Shown here: positions 24,501 through 33,916 of the stretch, piece after piece
How positions within the stretch are numbered: position 1 is the stretch's first letter
Layout of the letters: each line of letters begins with the position of its first letter
DNA from: Diphasiastrum complanatum
Taxonomy: Eukaryota; Streptophyta; Lycopodiopsida; Lycopodiales; Lycopodiaceae
NCBI GenBank assembly: GCA_029204225.1
Contig: CM055094.1
Coordinates: forward strand, 62,572,442 to 62,636,441
Direction of reading: 5' to 3'
Length of the DNA: 64,000 bases
The notes under the pieces: generated by a model
What the model was told of the DNA's origin: nothing
Seen by the model: the letters and a program-made list of their open reading frames with translations, nothing else
Database searches by the model: none
Translations under genes and position numbers: made by a program

Positions 24501-25799
24501 TGTAGGGGTCGAAGAGAAAATAGGTGTGATGTGGAGATATGAATGATCAGAAAGAGTGGTGCAGTGTACAGAGAAGGATGAAATGAAGTGAAAGAGAAAT
24601 GGTGAACCCATGAAATAGTCGACGACGCTATGTCCTCCACTATGTGGGAAGCAAGTGTAGTCACCAGAGCCTGACAGCTGAAGAAGGCCATTATAAATGG
24701 CCAGTCCATGAGCCTCACCCAACTGAAGCATCTGCTCCCCATATGATGTGACTGGACCCACTGCATCCGCCGATCGCCGTATAAGACCAAGATCATCCCA
24801 ATCAAGTGCATGTATCCGCTGTGGGTCATCTGCTGCTCTGTGAAATTCCGTTTGCCTAGACCCAGTCCTGGCATTGAAGTCCCCCGCTAGAAGAATATAT
24901 CCTCGATCCTCATATCTAATAATGTCCAATGAAATATCCATGAAAGGTGACTCCTCCTCTGAGGTGAAAGCTGATGTCTCTGGAGGGAAATAACAAATAG
25001 CCAAGAATATGTCACGATCTAACTCCATCAACCTGTGGTCCAACCTGATCCAGATATAGCGAGCCTACTCGTCAGTGTATAGTAGCTCGACCCATGGCTG
25101 GAGAGAGTCTCGAAATAAGCAAGCAACACCACCTGAACCGCGACTAGTCAGTGCCCTCGTCTTCCCTCTGCAAGTAGAAAGCCAACAAAATCCCTCAATG
25201 CAAGGAAGTCCTCTCTCAGGACTCTCATGTGTCTCAGTAAGCATAAAGATATCCCCTGTAGTACAAAAATCTCTAAACTCTCCTGCTGTAGCTGAAGAAT
25301 GTATACCATTGCAGTTCCATAAACTTAACCGCAATGCTTTTGTGAGGGCCCCCGAACCGCTCCTAAGTCCGGGGGGCCCAAATCCCTATGCCTAAGATTT
25401 TTAGGGGTCAATTAGAGAGAGAGACCAAATTAGGAGAATTGCTTTAGATTAGCAAGATTGGATCTTCCAGAATGGATTTGCAAGAATGGACTTGAGAGAG
25501 AGAGAGTCCATGTTACAATCTTGTTCTAGAAGATACCACATTATAGTGTACATACTTATCATCAAACATCGGATGTAATTGCCAAAGACAAACACCAAAC
25601 GATTAGAACCTACCCATATGAATCCTTTTTAGGAATTCTTTTTGTTAACTTAGGAATCATAACTATCATGTCAAACATTGCTTAACCTGTGTAGCATTAC
25701 TTCAAGCTCCCCGTCAGTCAAACTTGAGCCACCTACAGCACGGTCAACCAGTAAGGAAACCTCCTTTTCATTGTCTTTAAGGTAAAGCCCCAAATTAAC
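14085..25799 (-). CDS. GH38 alpha-mannosidase, C-terminal exons (partial)
   Basis: Seven exons on the minus strand: 25799-25687, 15577-15487, 15253-15140, 14911-14819, 14713-14666, 14516-14448 and 14285-14085 (stop TAG). All have AG acceptors and GT donors, and reading phase is kept across every junction; the first pair shares a split Arg codon. The protein follows plant lysosomal/vacuolar-type alpha-mannosidases in order: VNLGLYLKDNEKE, LVDRAVGGSSLTDGELEVML, HRRLLHDDFRGVDEAL, GNAARWRRTQGQKIYSPL, YELPPNIVIITLQ, LRLAHIYE, LELSLSANQ and finally IEIAPMEIRTL. This is the C-terminal beta-rich part of GH38, which in this family packs against the zinc-dependent catalytic domain that trims mannose from N-glycans. 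The catalytic domain is not in the visible exons. The 10.1-kb intron 25686-15578 is filled with LINEs. No stop interrupts the exons, so the gene may be active. Confidence 0.9.
16180..16500 (-). pseudogene. Ty3/gypsy integrase C-terminal remnant
   Basis: The minus strand reads KVADFLHDM, a stop, then LQLAHANVKIGQD, KRSSQKFQVGSWVYLRI and KDSKVMHT. This is the region after the gypsy integrase core, where a helix of the EMLQ.A..N....QD type is followed by (R.FQVGDWVYLR). Two in-frame stops show decay. It lies in the large alpha-mannosidase intron, in the same sense as the gene. Confidence 0.75.
16501..16849. other. Short stretch without a gene
   Basis: Proline-codon-rich and CCTCC-rich sequence inside the alpha-mannosidase intron. 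I see no motif or open frame of note. Confidence 0.4.
16850..17230 (-). pseudogene. LINE reverse-transcriptase remnant (L-7)
   Basis: In the minus strand the segment SLIDLLYSSTSGVFWREFI matches the LADLL.SSSSG.FW..F region of L-1 and L-2, and further on NYRTIMI...AKLYGTVL matches the first RT block. It is broken by frameshifts and stops, and a gap separates the two parts. It directly abuts the GA tract that forms the 3' tail of L-1, so L-1 sits immediately upstream of this older copy. Confidence 0.7.
17254..17329. repeat. (GA)n microsatellite, tail of L-1
   Basis: About 38 GA units. On the minus strand this is (TC)n and lies directly after the ACATTAATAAAGC end of L-1 and a mixed TTC/TC run (17330-17350). 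It is best seen as the element's 3' terminal repeat rather than an independent microsatellite. Confidence 0.85.
17800..20275 (-). pseudogene. LINE L-1 ORF2 with internal RT deletion
   Basis: The APE endonuclease starts at VWNCDGIHSSSTAGD and includes DRDIFIVACYFPP and GDFNART (frames 20044-19757). The long frame 19612-18455 covers the endonuclease/RT linker and the first RT blocks (IIHPIHKNGDP, NYRTIMIGHVLAKLYG, GQAGFRAHYSTSDHIFTLR). At about 18455 it jumps straight to AAFHLITYIQRV. Compared with L-2, roughly 1 kb carrying RT motifs A, B and C (F.DFRKAFD, GVKQGCPLSPTLF, YADD) is missing. The C-terminal CQLCSLHEVESEEHFIFRC zinc-binding motif remains. The element cannot encode active RT. Confidence 0.85.
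20290..20948 (-). pseudogene. LINE L-1 ORF1-like region
   Basis: From 20948 a strongly heptad-like coiled coil (MKKELSQLQGLVVSLIEDKN, later TRIRELEHKIEQHKNETLS) stops at 20754. After broken sequence, frame 20573 gives DAATLIIRFTSLTSRREAL, CRSKLRGTTIYMDDDL. That is the layout of LINE ORF1 proteins, in which a coiled coil for trimer formation precedes an RRM-like domain and a short C-terminal domain binding the element RNA. Stops and frameshifts between the two parts make it non-functional here. A similar coiled coil with TKTEQHNKDTLSWA occurs in the old LINE at 60.6-61.2 kb. Confidence 0.65.
21000..21540 (-). other. GC-rich spacer, possible LINE 5' UTR
   Basis: GC-rich compared with its surroundings. 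It contains related segments GGTGCGGAGATCAGAGGG (21425 and 21469) with GGCTGCCAGATCA between them, plus repeated GGCAGCGCT and GCGCTACAGTA words. It lies between the 5' end of L-1 and the tail of L-2. Placement fits an L-1 5' UTR with internal repeats, but genomic flank cannot be excluded. Confidence 0.4.
21541..21601. repeat. (GA)n(AAAG)n microsatellite, tail of L-2
   Basis: (GA)25 followed by AAAG repeats; on the minus strand it is the TTTC/TC terminal repeat of L-2 right after its ACATTAATAAAATC end. A CG-rich junction (GCGCGCGAGC) marks the flank on the left. Confidence 0.85.
21974..25334 (-). pseudogene. LINE L-2 ORF2 (APE, RT, zinc finger)
   Basis: The APE endonuclease begins MRLSLWNCNG and carries LTETHESPERG, SGGVACLFRDS, GDFNARTGSRQ and HSVVDYFMGS. 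RT follows with RTIMISHLFAKVYGS, QAGFRPGYTTSDHIF, FVDFRKAFDSVPRHLL (motif A), GVKQGCPLSPTLFGLYID (motif B) and LLYADDVVLLS (motif C). After it come SSHQLAIETGRY and a C-x2-C-type motif ending HFLFRCPAYYEIRGRY. Lesions: TAG at 25065, a frameshift in an A-rich run near 24190, TAG at 22628, and frameshifts near 22560 and 22250. The catalytic motifs are all intact, so its decay is slight. Endonuclease nicks the target and RT primes from the nick in this class. Confidence 0.9.
25414..25686. other. Intron sequence upstream of L-2
   Basis: Non-coding. Contains (GA)5 at 25413-25421 and (GA)7 at 25497-25510. It ends at the donor AG|GTTAAG of the alpha-mannosidase exon 25799-25687. Confidence 0.5.
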
Positions 25800-26051
25800 C
25801 TGCACATGTTGATTCAATACACCCAACAAATGAGTTGCTTGAAACAACCATGTTGGTAGGAAAAAGTTCTTACAACATCAAATCCTATTTCTAACTACAG
25901 TAGAACTAGCAAACTATCATCATGACAAATTTGAAAAATGTAGCATTGACAAGAAGGTTCCTTAAATTTATAGCATGGGATTTCATAAAACTGACAATAG
26001 CATGAAGTACCGAGTCTTAACTCTTTCATAATGCTACAAAAACCCAAGTGT

Positions 26052-26285
26052 TTAGCAAAGTGACAATTGGAAAAGGTCCAAAATGGCTTGATTAAGATTC
26101 TTTTTTGCCTTTGTTGCCGTAGTAGGTATCAATGACAAGTAGCGGCCCAAAAGAGGACGAATTCCAACAGAATGGATGCCAATCCCATGAGAGATGTCTT
26201 GCATAAAACAAGTTTCAAAGCTGAATAGTACTAGGGCCAAGGCCTTATACTTGTTGCTTTCTAGAGTTAAAAATGCAACACCCAC
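26052..26285 (-). other. Possible decayed copia RNase H region
   Basis: A 77-residue open frame contains FLTLESNKYKALALV, loosely like the STTE.EY.AL motif of copia RNase H, then DISHGIGIHSVG. The match is weak and rests only on this motif. No other copia sequence adjoins it. Confidence 0.25.
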
Positions 26286-26369
26286 TTGGTTAGGGTTGGT
26301 GCCCTACTTCTTGCCAAGAATAAACCACACATATATTGTTAAAGCTTGATTAGGGCTAGTGTTATATGG

Positions 26370-26620
26370 CTCTTAAGGGTCGAGGAGGTATCGGCTCTAC
26401 AAAGTTGATTCCCCAGTTTTCAAACGATAGTTATGCTTGTATGGAAATGAGAAGGTGTGTTCTATCCTCTCGGGTATCCACGCTTTGGTAGAAGTCACAA
26501 TCGTTCACATGTGCATGAGATTTTTTGAATAGCGTGGGCCACTAGTACCCAGCTCATAGTGTCTTTTGCCTTGTTAATTGGCCAACAAAATGGCGATCAC
26601 AAGCTGAATCTTTTAGTATA
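26370..26620 (-). pseudogene. Ty3/gypsy integrase remnant
   Basis: The minus strand reads GY, a stop, WPTLFKKSHAHVNDCDFYQS, then FENWGINFVEPIPPRP. This corresponds to the gypsy integrase zinc finger (GYWWPTLF...C..CQ) and the first catalytic Asp region (W.IDF.GPI.PP), with the Asp replaced by Asn and one zinc-binding Cys by Tyr. Several stops occur. It is of a different gypsy group from the chromoviruses nearby. Bases 26621-26837 hold a 20-bp direct repeat (CATCTTATGAATAGGGTAAA at 26722 and 26762) and nothing else I recognise. Confidence 0.7.
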
Positions 26621-26837
26621 AACTTTGTCTCTTCATGCGTTACACATTGTCGATGTATGGTTTAAGGACCAAAGCATTTCTAATGGTATCAATTATGTTT
26701 TATAGTGTCAAACGCCATCTTATGAATAGGGTAAACAAATTTATTACTAGTTTATTTACACCATCTTATGAATAGGGTAAAAAAATCCATTACTAGTTTG
26801 GCATTAGTAAATAAATCCATGTTTGCCTTACATCAAT

Positions 26838-27133
26838 GAAGCATAAATTGACAATACATAAAGCAATCTAGCAATCTCCTACAGAGAATGATAATGAACG
26901 TCACATAACATCAATGGCTAAAGCCCTACAAGCAATAGCAAATCATAAGCTACAAAATAAGTGAACATAAGGCCTAGTCATAGTCCCCTTAGGAACCCTA
27001 AATGCAAGGCAGAATTTTTGAAGGATCAAAAGTTCGCCCACCTAAAGGACTCCCACTCCAACAAATAACACAAAAGAGCTGTAAATGTAATAAAAGCATA
27101 GTAAGGCGAGTAAAATGAGATGAGTCCATAACT
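26838..27133 (-). repeat. 3' LTR of Gyp-E (end truncated)
   Basis: On the minus strand it starts AGTTATGGACTCATCTC just after the purine tract AAAAGGAGAG. It continues with words shared with the Gyp-C/D LTRs (GTAGGGCTTTAG, TGCTTCATTGAT) and is lost about 30 bases before the expected end. Only its first 95 bases recur in the duplicate unit (35644-35738). Confidence 0.7.
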
Positions 27134-27729
27134 CTCTCCTTTTGAAAAACATTGCCCTCAATGTGGGGATGGACAAAAACAACATCAAGGAAGAACACCA
27201 ATATGAACAATAGCATCAACTGTAAGAGTAGCAGGAGCATTCTGGGATTGAATAGCGACAGCAAGAGCAAGAGCCTAATCAGTAAGCAAGAGTGTATGAT
27301 TAAGAACATCAATATGCTCCCAAGTAGCCGCTACAATGAGCCTACAATCCCAAGTAGCCTTTGCAATGAGCTTACCATCCCACTGAACATGAAACTGAAC
27401 CCAACGCCGATGCTGGCTAACTAGAAGTCTGACCTGTAAAATAGTTGCTCGAAAAAAAAAAAGAGAGCTCTGTTTCAAGCTTTGGATCATCAGGAAAAGT
27501 AGCATGGCGAGGAGTATCATCCTCAAAAGCAGCACGTAACAGGCTCACATGAAAGATATCATAGGCATGTGTATTAGGAGGAAGCTGAAGTTGATATGTA
27601 ATAGGACTCAAGCGTGAAGCTCCATAATACTGTGGTGCAAGCTTCTCAGCCTTGCCTAAAATAACTAAGCTTAACATATACAAAATCAACCTCATGAAAC
27701 TCCACATGACGATGATGTCTGTCAATGGT
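27134..27729 (-). pseudogene. Chromovirus pol 3' remnant (Gyp-E, copy 1)
   Basis: The minus strand gives the GPY region (KLAPQYYGASRLSPITYQL), AYDIFHVSLLRAAFEDDTP and a chromodomain (VQFHVQWDGKLIAKATW). A 30-bp internal tandem duplication repeats the chromodomain segment (LIAKATWDC/LIVAATWEH). Stops and frame changes are present. The reading was continuous with 34362-34540 before Gyp-A inserted at 27729/27730. A 17-bp segment present in the second copy (near 36265) is missing here, near 27655. Confidence 0.85.
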
Positions 27730-28169
27730 AGTTATGAACGTAGCCACGACTGATCTAGATTTAGTCTATGAAAGCATCACATAAGCAAGACTTAACCCTA
27801 GAAAGCAGGAGAGAGAAAGCTTAAAGAGACTAAAGAAGGAGATAATATCATAAGCCAAGTAACAAATGACACAGAATCCCTACTTATAGCCAAGAGGAAG
27901 CCCTAAAAGGAAGCTTCCAGTGGCTAGGGCCAAACTGAGAGGGAAAATAGTGCGCCCTCCAAGAAGGCCCCCACTCTCAGTAATATGACCAAATAACCAA
28001 TATAGTGAATCATAGGGCCCAAAGCCAATAATATGGTCTAAATGTCAATAATAGGGCCCAAGGCCAACCATATAGTCTAAATGTCAAAAAAGGGCCCAAA
28101 GCTTGCTTATGCATAAAGTAAAGTAAATGTAAATGGACATGGCGAATGTAATGAGCCGAGTCCATAACT
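27730..28169 (-). repeat. 3' LTR of Gyp-A
   Basis: 440 bp. On the minus strand it follows the purine tract TGTCAGGGAG and starts AGTTATGG; it ends CATAACT next to the target duplication. The 7-bp ends are perfect inverted repeats. It shares long blocks with the Gyp-B and 63752 LTRs (for example AAGCCCTAAAAGGAAGCTTC). Confidence 0.93.
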
Positions 28170-28213
28170 CTCCCTGACACAAAAATAAGACCCAACTGCC
28201 ATAAAGGACTGGA

Positions 28214-31126
28214 TCAAGTAACAGCAAGCCCTGGAGGATCAACTGGAACAGCATCTGGTGTAGTAACAACTGGAGCAACAGCTGATGTAGAGGAATCAAC
28301 AAGTGCGGCAATAGCACGAGCCTGATCCGCAAGTGACGATGTATGATAAAAGACATCAATAGGCTCCCATGTGGCCTTCTCAACAGGACGACCATCCCAC
28401 TGGACTAGGAACTGAATCTGCCGGCGGCGTCGACTATGATGCAAACGCACCTGAAGGATAGCAGCAGGTAATAAAGGAAAGAGATCCGGTGCAGTAGGAA
28501 ACTCAGCATCACGAGGAGCATCATCCTCAATAGCAGCACGTAATAAACTGACATGGAATATATCACAAGCACGGGTGGAAGCAGGAAGCTGAAGACGATA
28601 TGTAACTATACTAAGAACCTCCAATATACAATAAGGCCCATAATAACGTGGTGCAAGCTTCTCAGTAGAAGCATGGCCCTGAATAAAATGATGACGTGCA
28701 AACCATAGGCGTAGATATACCATATCACCAACATTAAACTCAACATGACGTCGATGACGATCAACTGAAGCCTGATAACGCTGCTGGACCTGCTGCAAAT
28801 GGGAACTAGCCTGGAGAATAAGCTCGCGAGCACCTGATAGAAATGAAGACAGTGTCACAGGTGTATCCTCGGGAGGAAGAGGAATATAAGGTAAAAGAGG
28901 TGCATAACCATGAGATAATAAAAATGGTGCAACGCCGGTGCTGGTACTTACAGAGCTGTTATAGCTATACTCTGCCAAACATAAGTGCTGATCCCAATCC
29001 TTCCCTGAAGGAGTAACAAAATGGTGCAAATAATCCTCAAGGATCCTGTTAAGGACCTCAGACTGCCCATTAGAAGTAGAATGATAAGCAGACCCCATAA
29101 AAAGCTGTACATACAATATACGCATAAGCTCTGTCCAGAACAATGATGTCAACTTACTATCCCGATCAAAAAGGATAGTACGAGGAAACCCATGTAGGCG
29201 AAATATCTCTGAAAGGAACAAGCGTGCACACTGCTCTGCTGTGATAGTACTGCGGACGGGTATGAAATGTGCCTGTTTCGAGAACCTGTCAACTACCACC
29301 ATACATGAATCGTGACCACGACGGGTGCGGGGAAGGCCAATGATGAAGTCCATAGAAATATCAGTCCACTGGCGGTGAGGAATAGGCCAACTCTGAAGCA
29401 AACCAGCGGACTTAGCACGGGAGTACTTATTACGTAAGCAAAAAGGACAAGTACGAATAAGTACAACAAGCTCTTTCCTAAGGGATGGCCAGTAGAAATG
29501 TTGCTTAAGACGAGCATAAGACTTCTGAAAACCAAAATGACCCCCAACTGGGGACGAATGAGCATCCAACAACAACTGAGAATGGATACCCAAAGAACTA
29601 GGAATACAAAGAGAACCATAATGATAAAGACGGTGGTCAACAATGGAATAAGCCTGATGAGGTGAAGACGACACAGGTGGAGCAGAACTATAAACATCAC
29701 GAAAATCAGAACATGTAAGATAAGCAGATGGAAGATCATCAAACCAGAAAGGGATCGTGGCAACAAGGGTATTCAATAAAGCAGGAAGTCTAGACAATGC
29801 GTCAGCAACAGTGTTAGCACGACCAGGACGATACAAAATAGAAAAATCAAAAGATTGTAAAAACTGCAACCAACGAAACTGACGATCACTAAGATCACGC
29901 TGGGAGAAGAGATAATGTAAGGACTGATGATCAGTAACGATATCAAAAGGAACACGGTACAGGTAATGGCGCCACTTCTTAAGAGCATAGATAATGGCCA
30001 GAAGCTCTTTCTCATGGACAGAATAACGTTGCTCATAAGAGTGTAAACGACGCGACTCATAAGCAATAATACACTGAGACTGACGAAGCAAGGCACCCAA
30101 ACCAACATTACTAGCATCGGTCTCAACAATAAATTTCTGATCAAACTGTGGTAAACACAGGACAGAGGCCTCCACAACAGCACGACGAAGAGTGTCAAAG
30201 GCTAACTGACAATCAGAAGTCCAAACAAAAGCACTAGACTTCTTCAAAAGGGCATGAAGAGGGGCAGTCACAGTGGCAAAGTGAGGAACAGGACGACGAA
30301 GGTGAGTAGCGAGACCAAGAAACATACGAACATGGTGGACATTTGTGGGAACAGGCCAATCATCGACTGCCCGAACCTTATGAGGGTCCAAACGAATACG
30401 ACCATCACAAATGAGAAATCCTAAAAACTCAATCTCAACAACAACAAAGGAACACTTAGAAAGTTTAGCAAACAACTGGTGATGAACAAGCAATTGAAAA
30501 ACAGATGAAAGATGTAACACATGCTCATCAAGAGTCTTACTAAAAACAAGAATATCATCAAAATAAACTAAAACACAACGACCAAGGAGAGGACGCATGA
30601 TGTTATTCATCACATTCTGGAATGTAGGTGGACCATTAGTAACACCAAAAGGAAGAACACGAAACTCATACAAACCAAGATGGGTACGAAACGCAATCTT
30701 GTGTTCGTCCGAAGGATGCATCCTAATCTGGTGATAGCCGGAACGTAAGTCTATCTTAGAGAAAAGATGAGAGGTGCCTAACTGGTCAAAGAGATCATCC
30801 GTGTGAGGAATAGGATACTGGTTACGGATGGTCAACTTATTGAGGGCACGATAATCAATGCAGAGGCGTTTGGAACCATCTTTCTTACTGACAAGGAGAA
30901 CAGGGGCACCAAAAGGACTGTGACTAGGAACAATAAGGCCCTAATCTAGTAAAGCAGTAATCTGAAGCTCAACCTCATCACGCTCAGACTTAGACATACG
31001 GTAAGGAGGCCGGGTGGGAGGAGCAGAACCAGGACGCAAATCAATATGGTGGTTCACATCACGTAATGGTGGTAGCGTCGTAGGTTCTGAACTGCAGCAC
31101 GCTGAACACATAATAAAGTTGCACAA
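28214..31126 (-). pseudogene. Gyp-A pol (RT, RNase H, integrase, chromodomain)
   Basis: A TAG at 30941 interrupts LLD*GLIVPS, where Gyp-B has glutamine. Downstream an 873-residue frame (from 30835) is open to the end. In it RT shows the motif A Asp near residue 29 ([12 protein letters not shown]) and YFDD at 91-94; RNase H starts with ETDASNVGLGALL (238-250). The integrase zinc finger ends CPFCLRNKYS (463-472). The catalytic triad is D496, D557 and E593, spaced D-60-D-35-E. GPY lies near 705 and the chromodomain (FLVQWDGRPVEKATWEP) near 780-800, which likely directs integration to marked chromatin. Relative to Gyp-B about 80 bases between protease and RT are missing. Confidence 0.92.
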
Positions 31127-31132
31127 TGAGCC

Positions 31133-32830
31133 TTAGGTAGGCTGCGGATAAACTGCTTCCCGCTGATCAGCATCTGCCTGAGAATCAATACCAGCAAGTG
31201 AGTGGGTCACTGCATCATGAACAAATGTCAATGTCTGCTGAGCCAGGTCCAAAGTAACCGCTCCCAATGAAGCAAACCAATCAGCACCAAGGATAAGGTC
31301 ATAGCGCTCCATAGGAATGATATAAAAATCTGCCTGTCCAGAAAAATCACCAATGCGGTAGGATAATCCCTGAAACATCTGAGAACTAGGAAATGAGTGA
31401 GAACTGGCAACCTCGACTGTGAGAGGCTGTGGAGCAGGAATAGGTGAAGCGCGTATCCTGCTGAGAACGTAACTGCTGATAAAGAAATGAGTGCTGCCGG
31501 TATCAACTAAAGCAATATACTCACGACCAGTAATGCGCACACGTAGCCGAATGGAGCGAGGACCGGGGCGCCCTGTCCAGGTAGCATAAGCAAGCTGAGC
31601 ATGGCAAGTAGCAGGAAGTAAATCAGTAGAAGGCTCAGGAGATAGATCAGGCTCATCAAATATATGAATGTAGAGATCGGACTCATCTGGGGTAGCGCCC
31701 TCATGGTAGAAAACAGCAGTAGAAGTAGGCAAGGGCTGGCGGCAATCACGGGCAATGTGGTCAGGACTCTTACAACGAAAGCAAAGAAGCTTCTGCTGAA
31801 TGTCAACGAACTCTGCAGACGTGTAACGTCGGACAAAAGCAGGACGAGGAGGCGGAGGGCGAGGAGCGGGAGAAGTAAGAGAAGAGGTCGGGACGACAGT
31901 GGATGAAGCAGATGGGGCCGGAGATGGTAGAGGTGAAAGAGATGGACGGGGTCGGGAAAAGCGAAAGGGAGCAGGATCAGGGTACTTATGCTGTAAAGTA
32001 CTAGCAAGGGACATGGCCTCAACAAGTGTGGGTGGACGGAAAGAAGAGACATCGTATCGTAGAGCACCACGAAGTCAAGCAATGTAGCGAGAAATAAGCT
32101 CGGTGGGCTGAAGATCTGTAAAGAGGTAGGAAAGGTCCATAAACTGATCTGTATAGGAAGAAAGATCACCAGTAAGACTACGGAATATATGACGCTGGCG
32201 GCTCAGCCACAAAGGGTCAATCATAGCATGACGAAGATCACGACGAAAGGTAGGCCATAACTGGAGACCGTCCCGATCAGGGTCAAGTCGGTAGACCTGC
32301 CACCAAGTGGCAGCACGTCCATCTAAATGTAAGGCGGCTAACTGGATCTTCTGAGGATCAGTCTTAGGGTAAATCTGAAAATAAGTATCAAGCTTTGCAA
32401 ACCAATTCTCTAACAAGTTCCCGTCTGAGGAACCAGAATAGGTGGCAAGCTGTACCCGATCACGAAAATCTCGAGCAAAATGTGGCTCAGGAGCTAGATG
32501 TCGTGGAAAATGTGACTCAGGAGCTGTATGACGTGGAAAACCGGGGGGTGCGTTAGGTGGAAAATGAGGCCCACCGCCAAAGGAAGTAGACGAGGATGGA
32601 AGTCCAAATGGAGACCCAAATGATGAATGAACAGGGGCTTTGCCAGGTCCATGTGGCTGTAAGGAATCAATCTGTGACTGCATAGTGGCAAAGCCGGTCT
32701 GTAGAGTGGTAAAACCGGTCATCATTTGGTCGAAACGACTATTGAGGAGAGTAATAGAGTCACGCATATCAGCAAATTGTTCATCTAAAGGTCCGGAATG
32801 ACTCGCAGGTGTAGTGGGTGAGCTAGCCAT
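31133..32830 (-). pseudogene. Gyp-A gag-protease
   Basis: ATG at 32830 (MASSPTTPASHS). The capsid part has LATYSGSSDGN, LENWFAKLDTYF, LAALHLDGRAATWW and LTDLQPTELISRYIA. A TGA at 32075 replaces a glycine codon present in Gyp-B. The frame continues through a zinc knuckle (CFRCKSPDHIARDC, C-x2-C-x4-H-x4-C) to an aspartic protease with [12 protein letters not shown] and ILGADWFASLGA. A deletion of about 5 bases near 31170 relative to Gyp-B shifts the frame and gives TAA at 31133. Gag packages the RNA and the protease cuts the polyprotein. Confidence 0.9.
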
Positions 32831-33904
32831 GAGGAAGAAAAAGTAAGTGAGAAAAGAAATGTGCTAAACAATTGGACGAACTGAAGGAGAGGACATAAGT
32901 CGTCACAACAGGCACGCCAATGAAAAGACACAATAGAACTCGCGATGTAAGATGAACGGAAAGGACAACTAAGTAAGAAATACCTCGTAACCGCCACCGG
33001 AAGTGAGCAGAAAAATAGCGGGATATGTCGAGGTACTGGGCAGCCTCCAAAAAAGATGCTAAGGGCCTGACAACGTGGAGTAAACGGTGGGTAAAAGTAT
33101 GGGAAACAATAATGGACTATGGGGCTGGAAAGGGAGCAGCCAAGGAAAGGAAGTGATAACAAAAAGGAGGTATGGGCAGCGAGGAAACAAGGCTGAAAAA
33201 TTAGAGATCGCCCTTCAAGGGTAAAAAAAAAAAAAAAGTTGGCGATAAAGACGGGGAGCAATCCCGATGCGCGATGAAGTTGGGTGGGAGTGGCTTTCTA
33301 AGCATCTAGGCGTGTTTGCATTGTCCGGGGTAGGGTTGCGAACAAGGACAACAGTGTAGGAGGGTGAGCTGAAATTGAGGCGGATGTAGGGCGCCAGCTA
33401 TGGTGGAGTGTGGGCGTCCAATAGAGGTAGTAAACGGCAAAAAAAAAAAATTGGATCAAAAAGATGGGTTGGTAGGGCGCTAGGAGTGGCCGATGGAAGG
33501 TGGCGAATAGGGGCAGCAAAAAGCGGAAATTTTCAGCAAAAGGAAGGAGCAATAGGGCGTTGGTCAGCAAGCATGAGGGCGCCCAATAGGGCAGCAAATA
33601 GGAGGCAGTAGGGCGCCCAAAATAGGGGAGGAAAAAGGCTGAAAATGCAGCAGTAGGCAGCCAACAAGAGGGCGTCAGAAATGGGTAGCAAAAGGCTGAA
33701 AATGCAGCAGTAGGCAGCCAGCAAGAGGGCGCTAGAAATGGGCAGCAAGTGGGCGCCTGTCCTCCTCCGATCCGTCGTGAGAATCTGCAAGACAAGTGTG
33801 GAGAAATGCTGAAGATCCGGCTGAAAAAATGGTGAAGATCCAAGCTGAAGATGGGCGTCCTCCTGTGAGAGAAAAATCTGCTCAACAGAGATGCTCAGGA
33901 AAGT
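32831..33904 (-). other. Untranslated leader of Gyp-A with 57-bp repeat
   Basis: GC-rich leader between primer site and gag ATG. It contains two copies of a 57-bp unit (AAAAGGCTGAAAATGCAGCA, from about 33632 and 33689) and further degenerate GGGCG...AGCAA units. Gyp-B and Gyp-C have unrelated or only loosely related repeats in the same place, so leader repeats appear to turn over quickly in this family. Confidence 0.6.
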
Positions 33905-33916
33905 GCTCTGATACCA
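33905..33916 (-). other. Primer binding site of Gyp-A
   Basis: The minus strand TGGTATCAGAGC matches the 3' end of plant initiator tRNA-Met, the usual primer of plant LTR elements. It abuts the 5' LTR directly. Confidence 0.9.

Larger units (their letters stand above)
21541..25413 (-). mobile_element. LINE L-2 (near-complete ORF2, TC tail)
   Basis: Minus-strand non-LTR element with an almost complete ORF2 and no ORF1, so probably 5'-truncated. The 3' end is ACATTAATAAAATC (21614-21601), then TTTC repeats, then (TC)25 (to 21541). The right (5') edge near 25413-25421 is next to a short (GA)5 tract, and another (GA)n occurs at 25495-25510. A GA tract on both sides is what insertion into a TC/GA microsatellite would leave. 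It is in the alpha-mannosidase intron, in gene sense, immediately upstream of L-1. Confidence 0.85.

Noticed and set aside
31507-32169. 220-residue hydrophobic minus-strand frame
   Set aside because: It overlaps Gyp-A gag-protease in another frame and has no motif.
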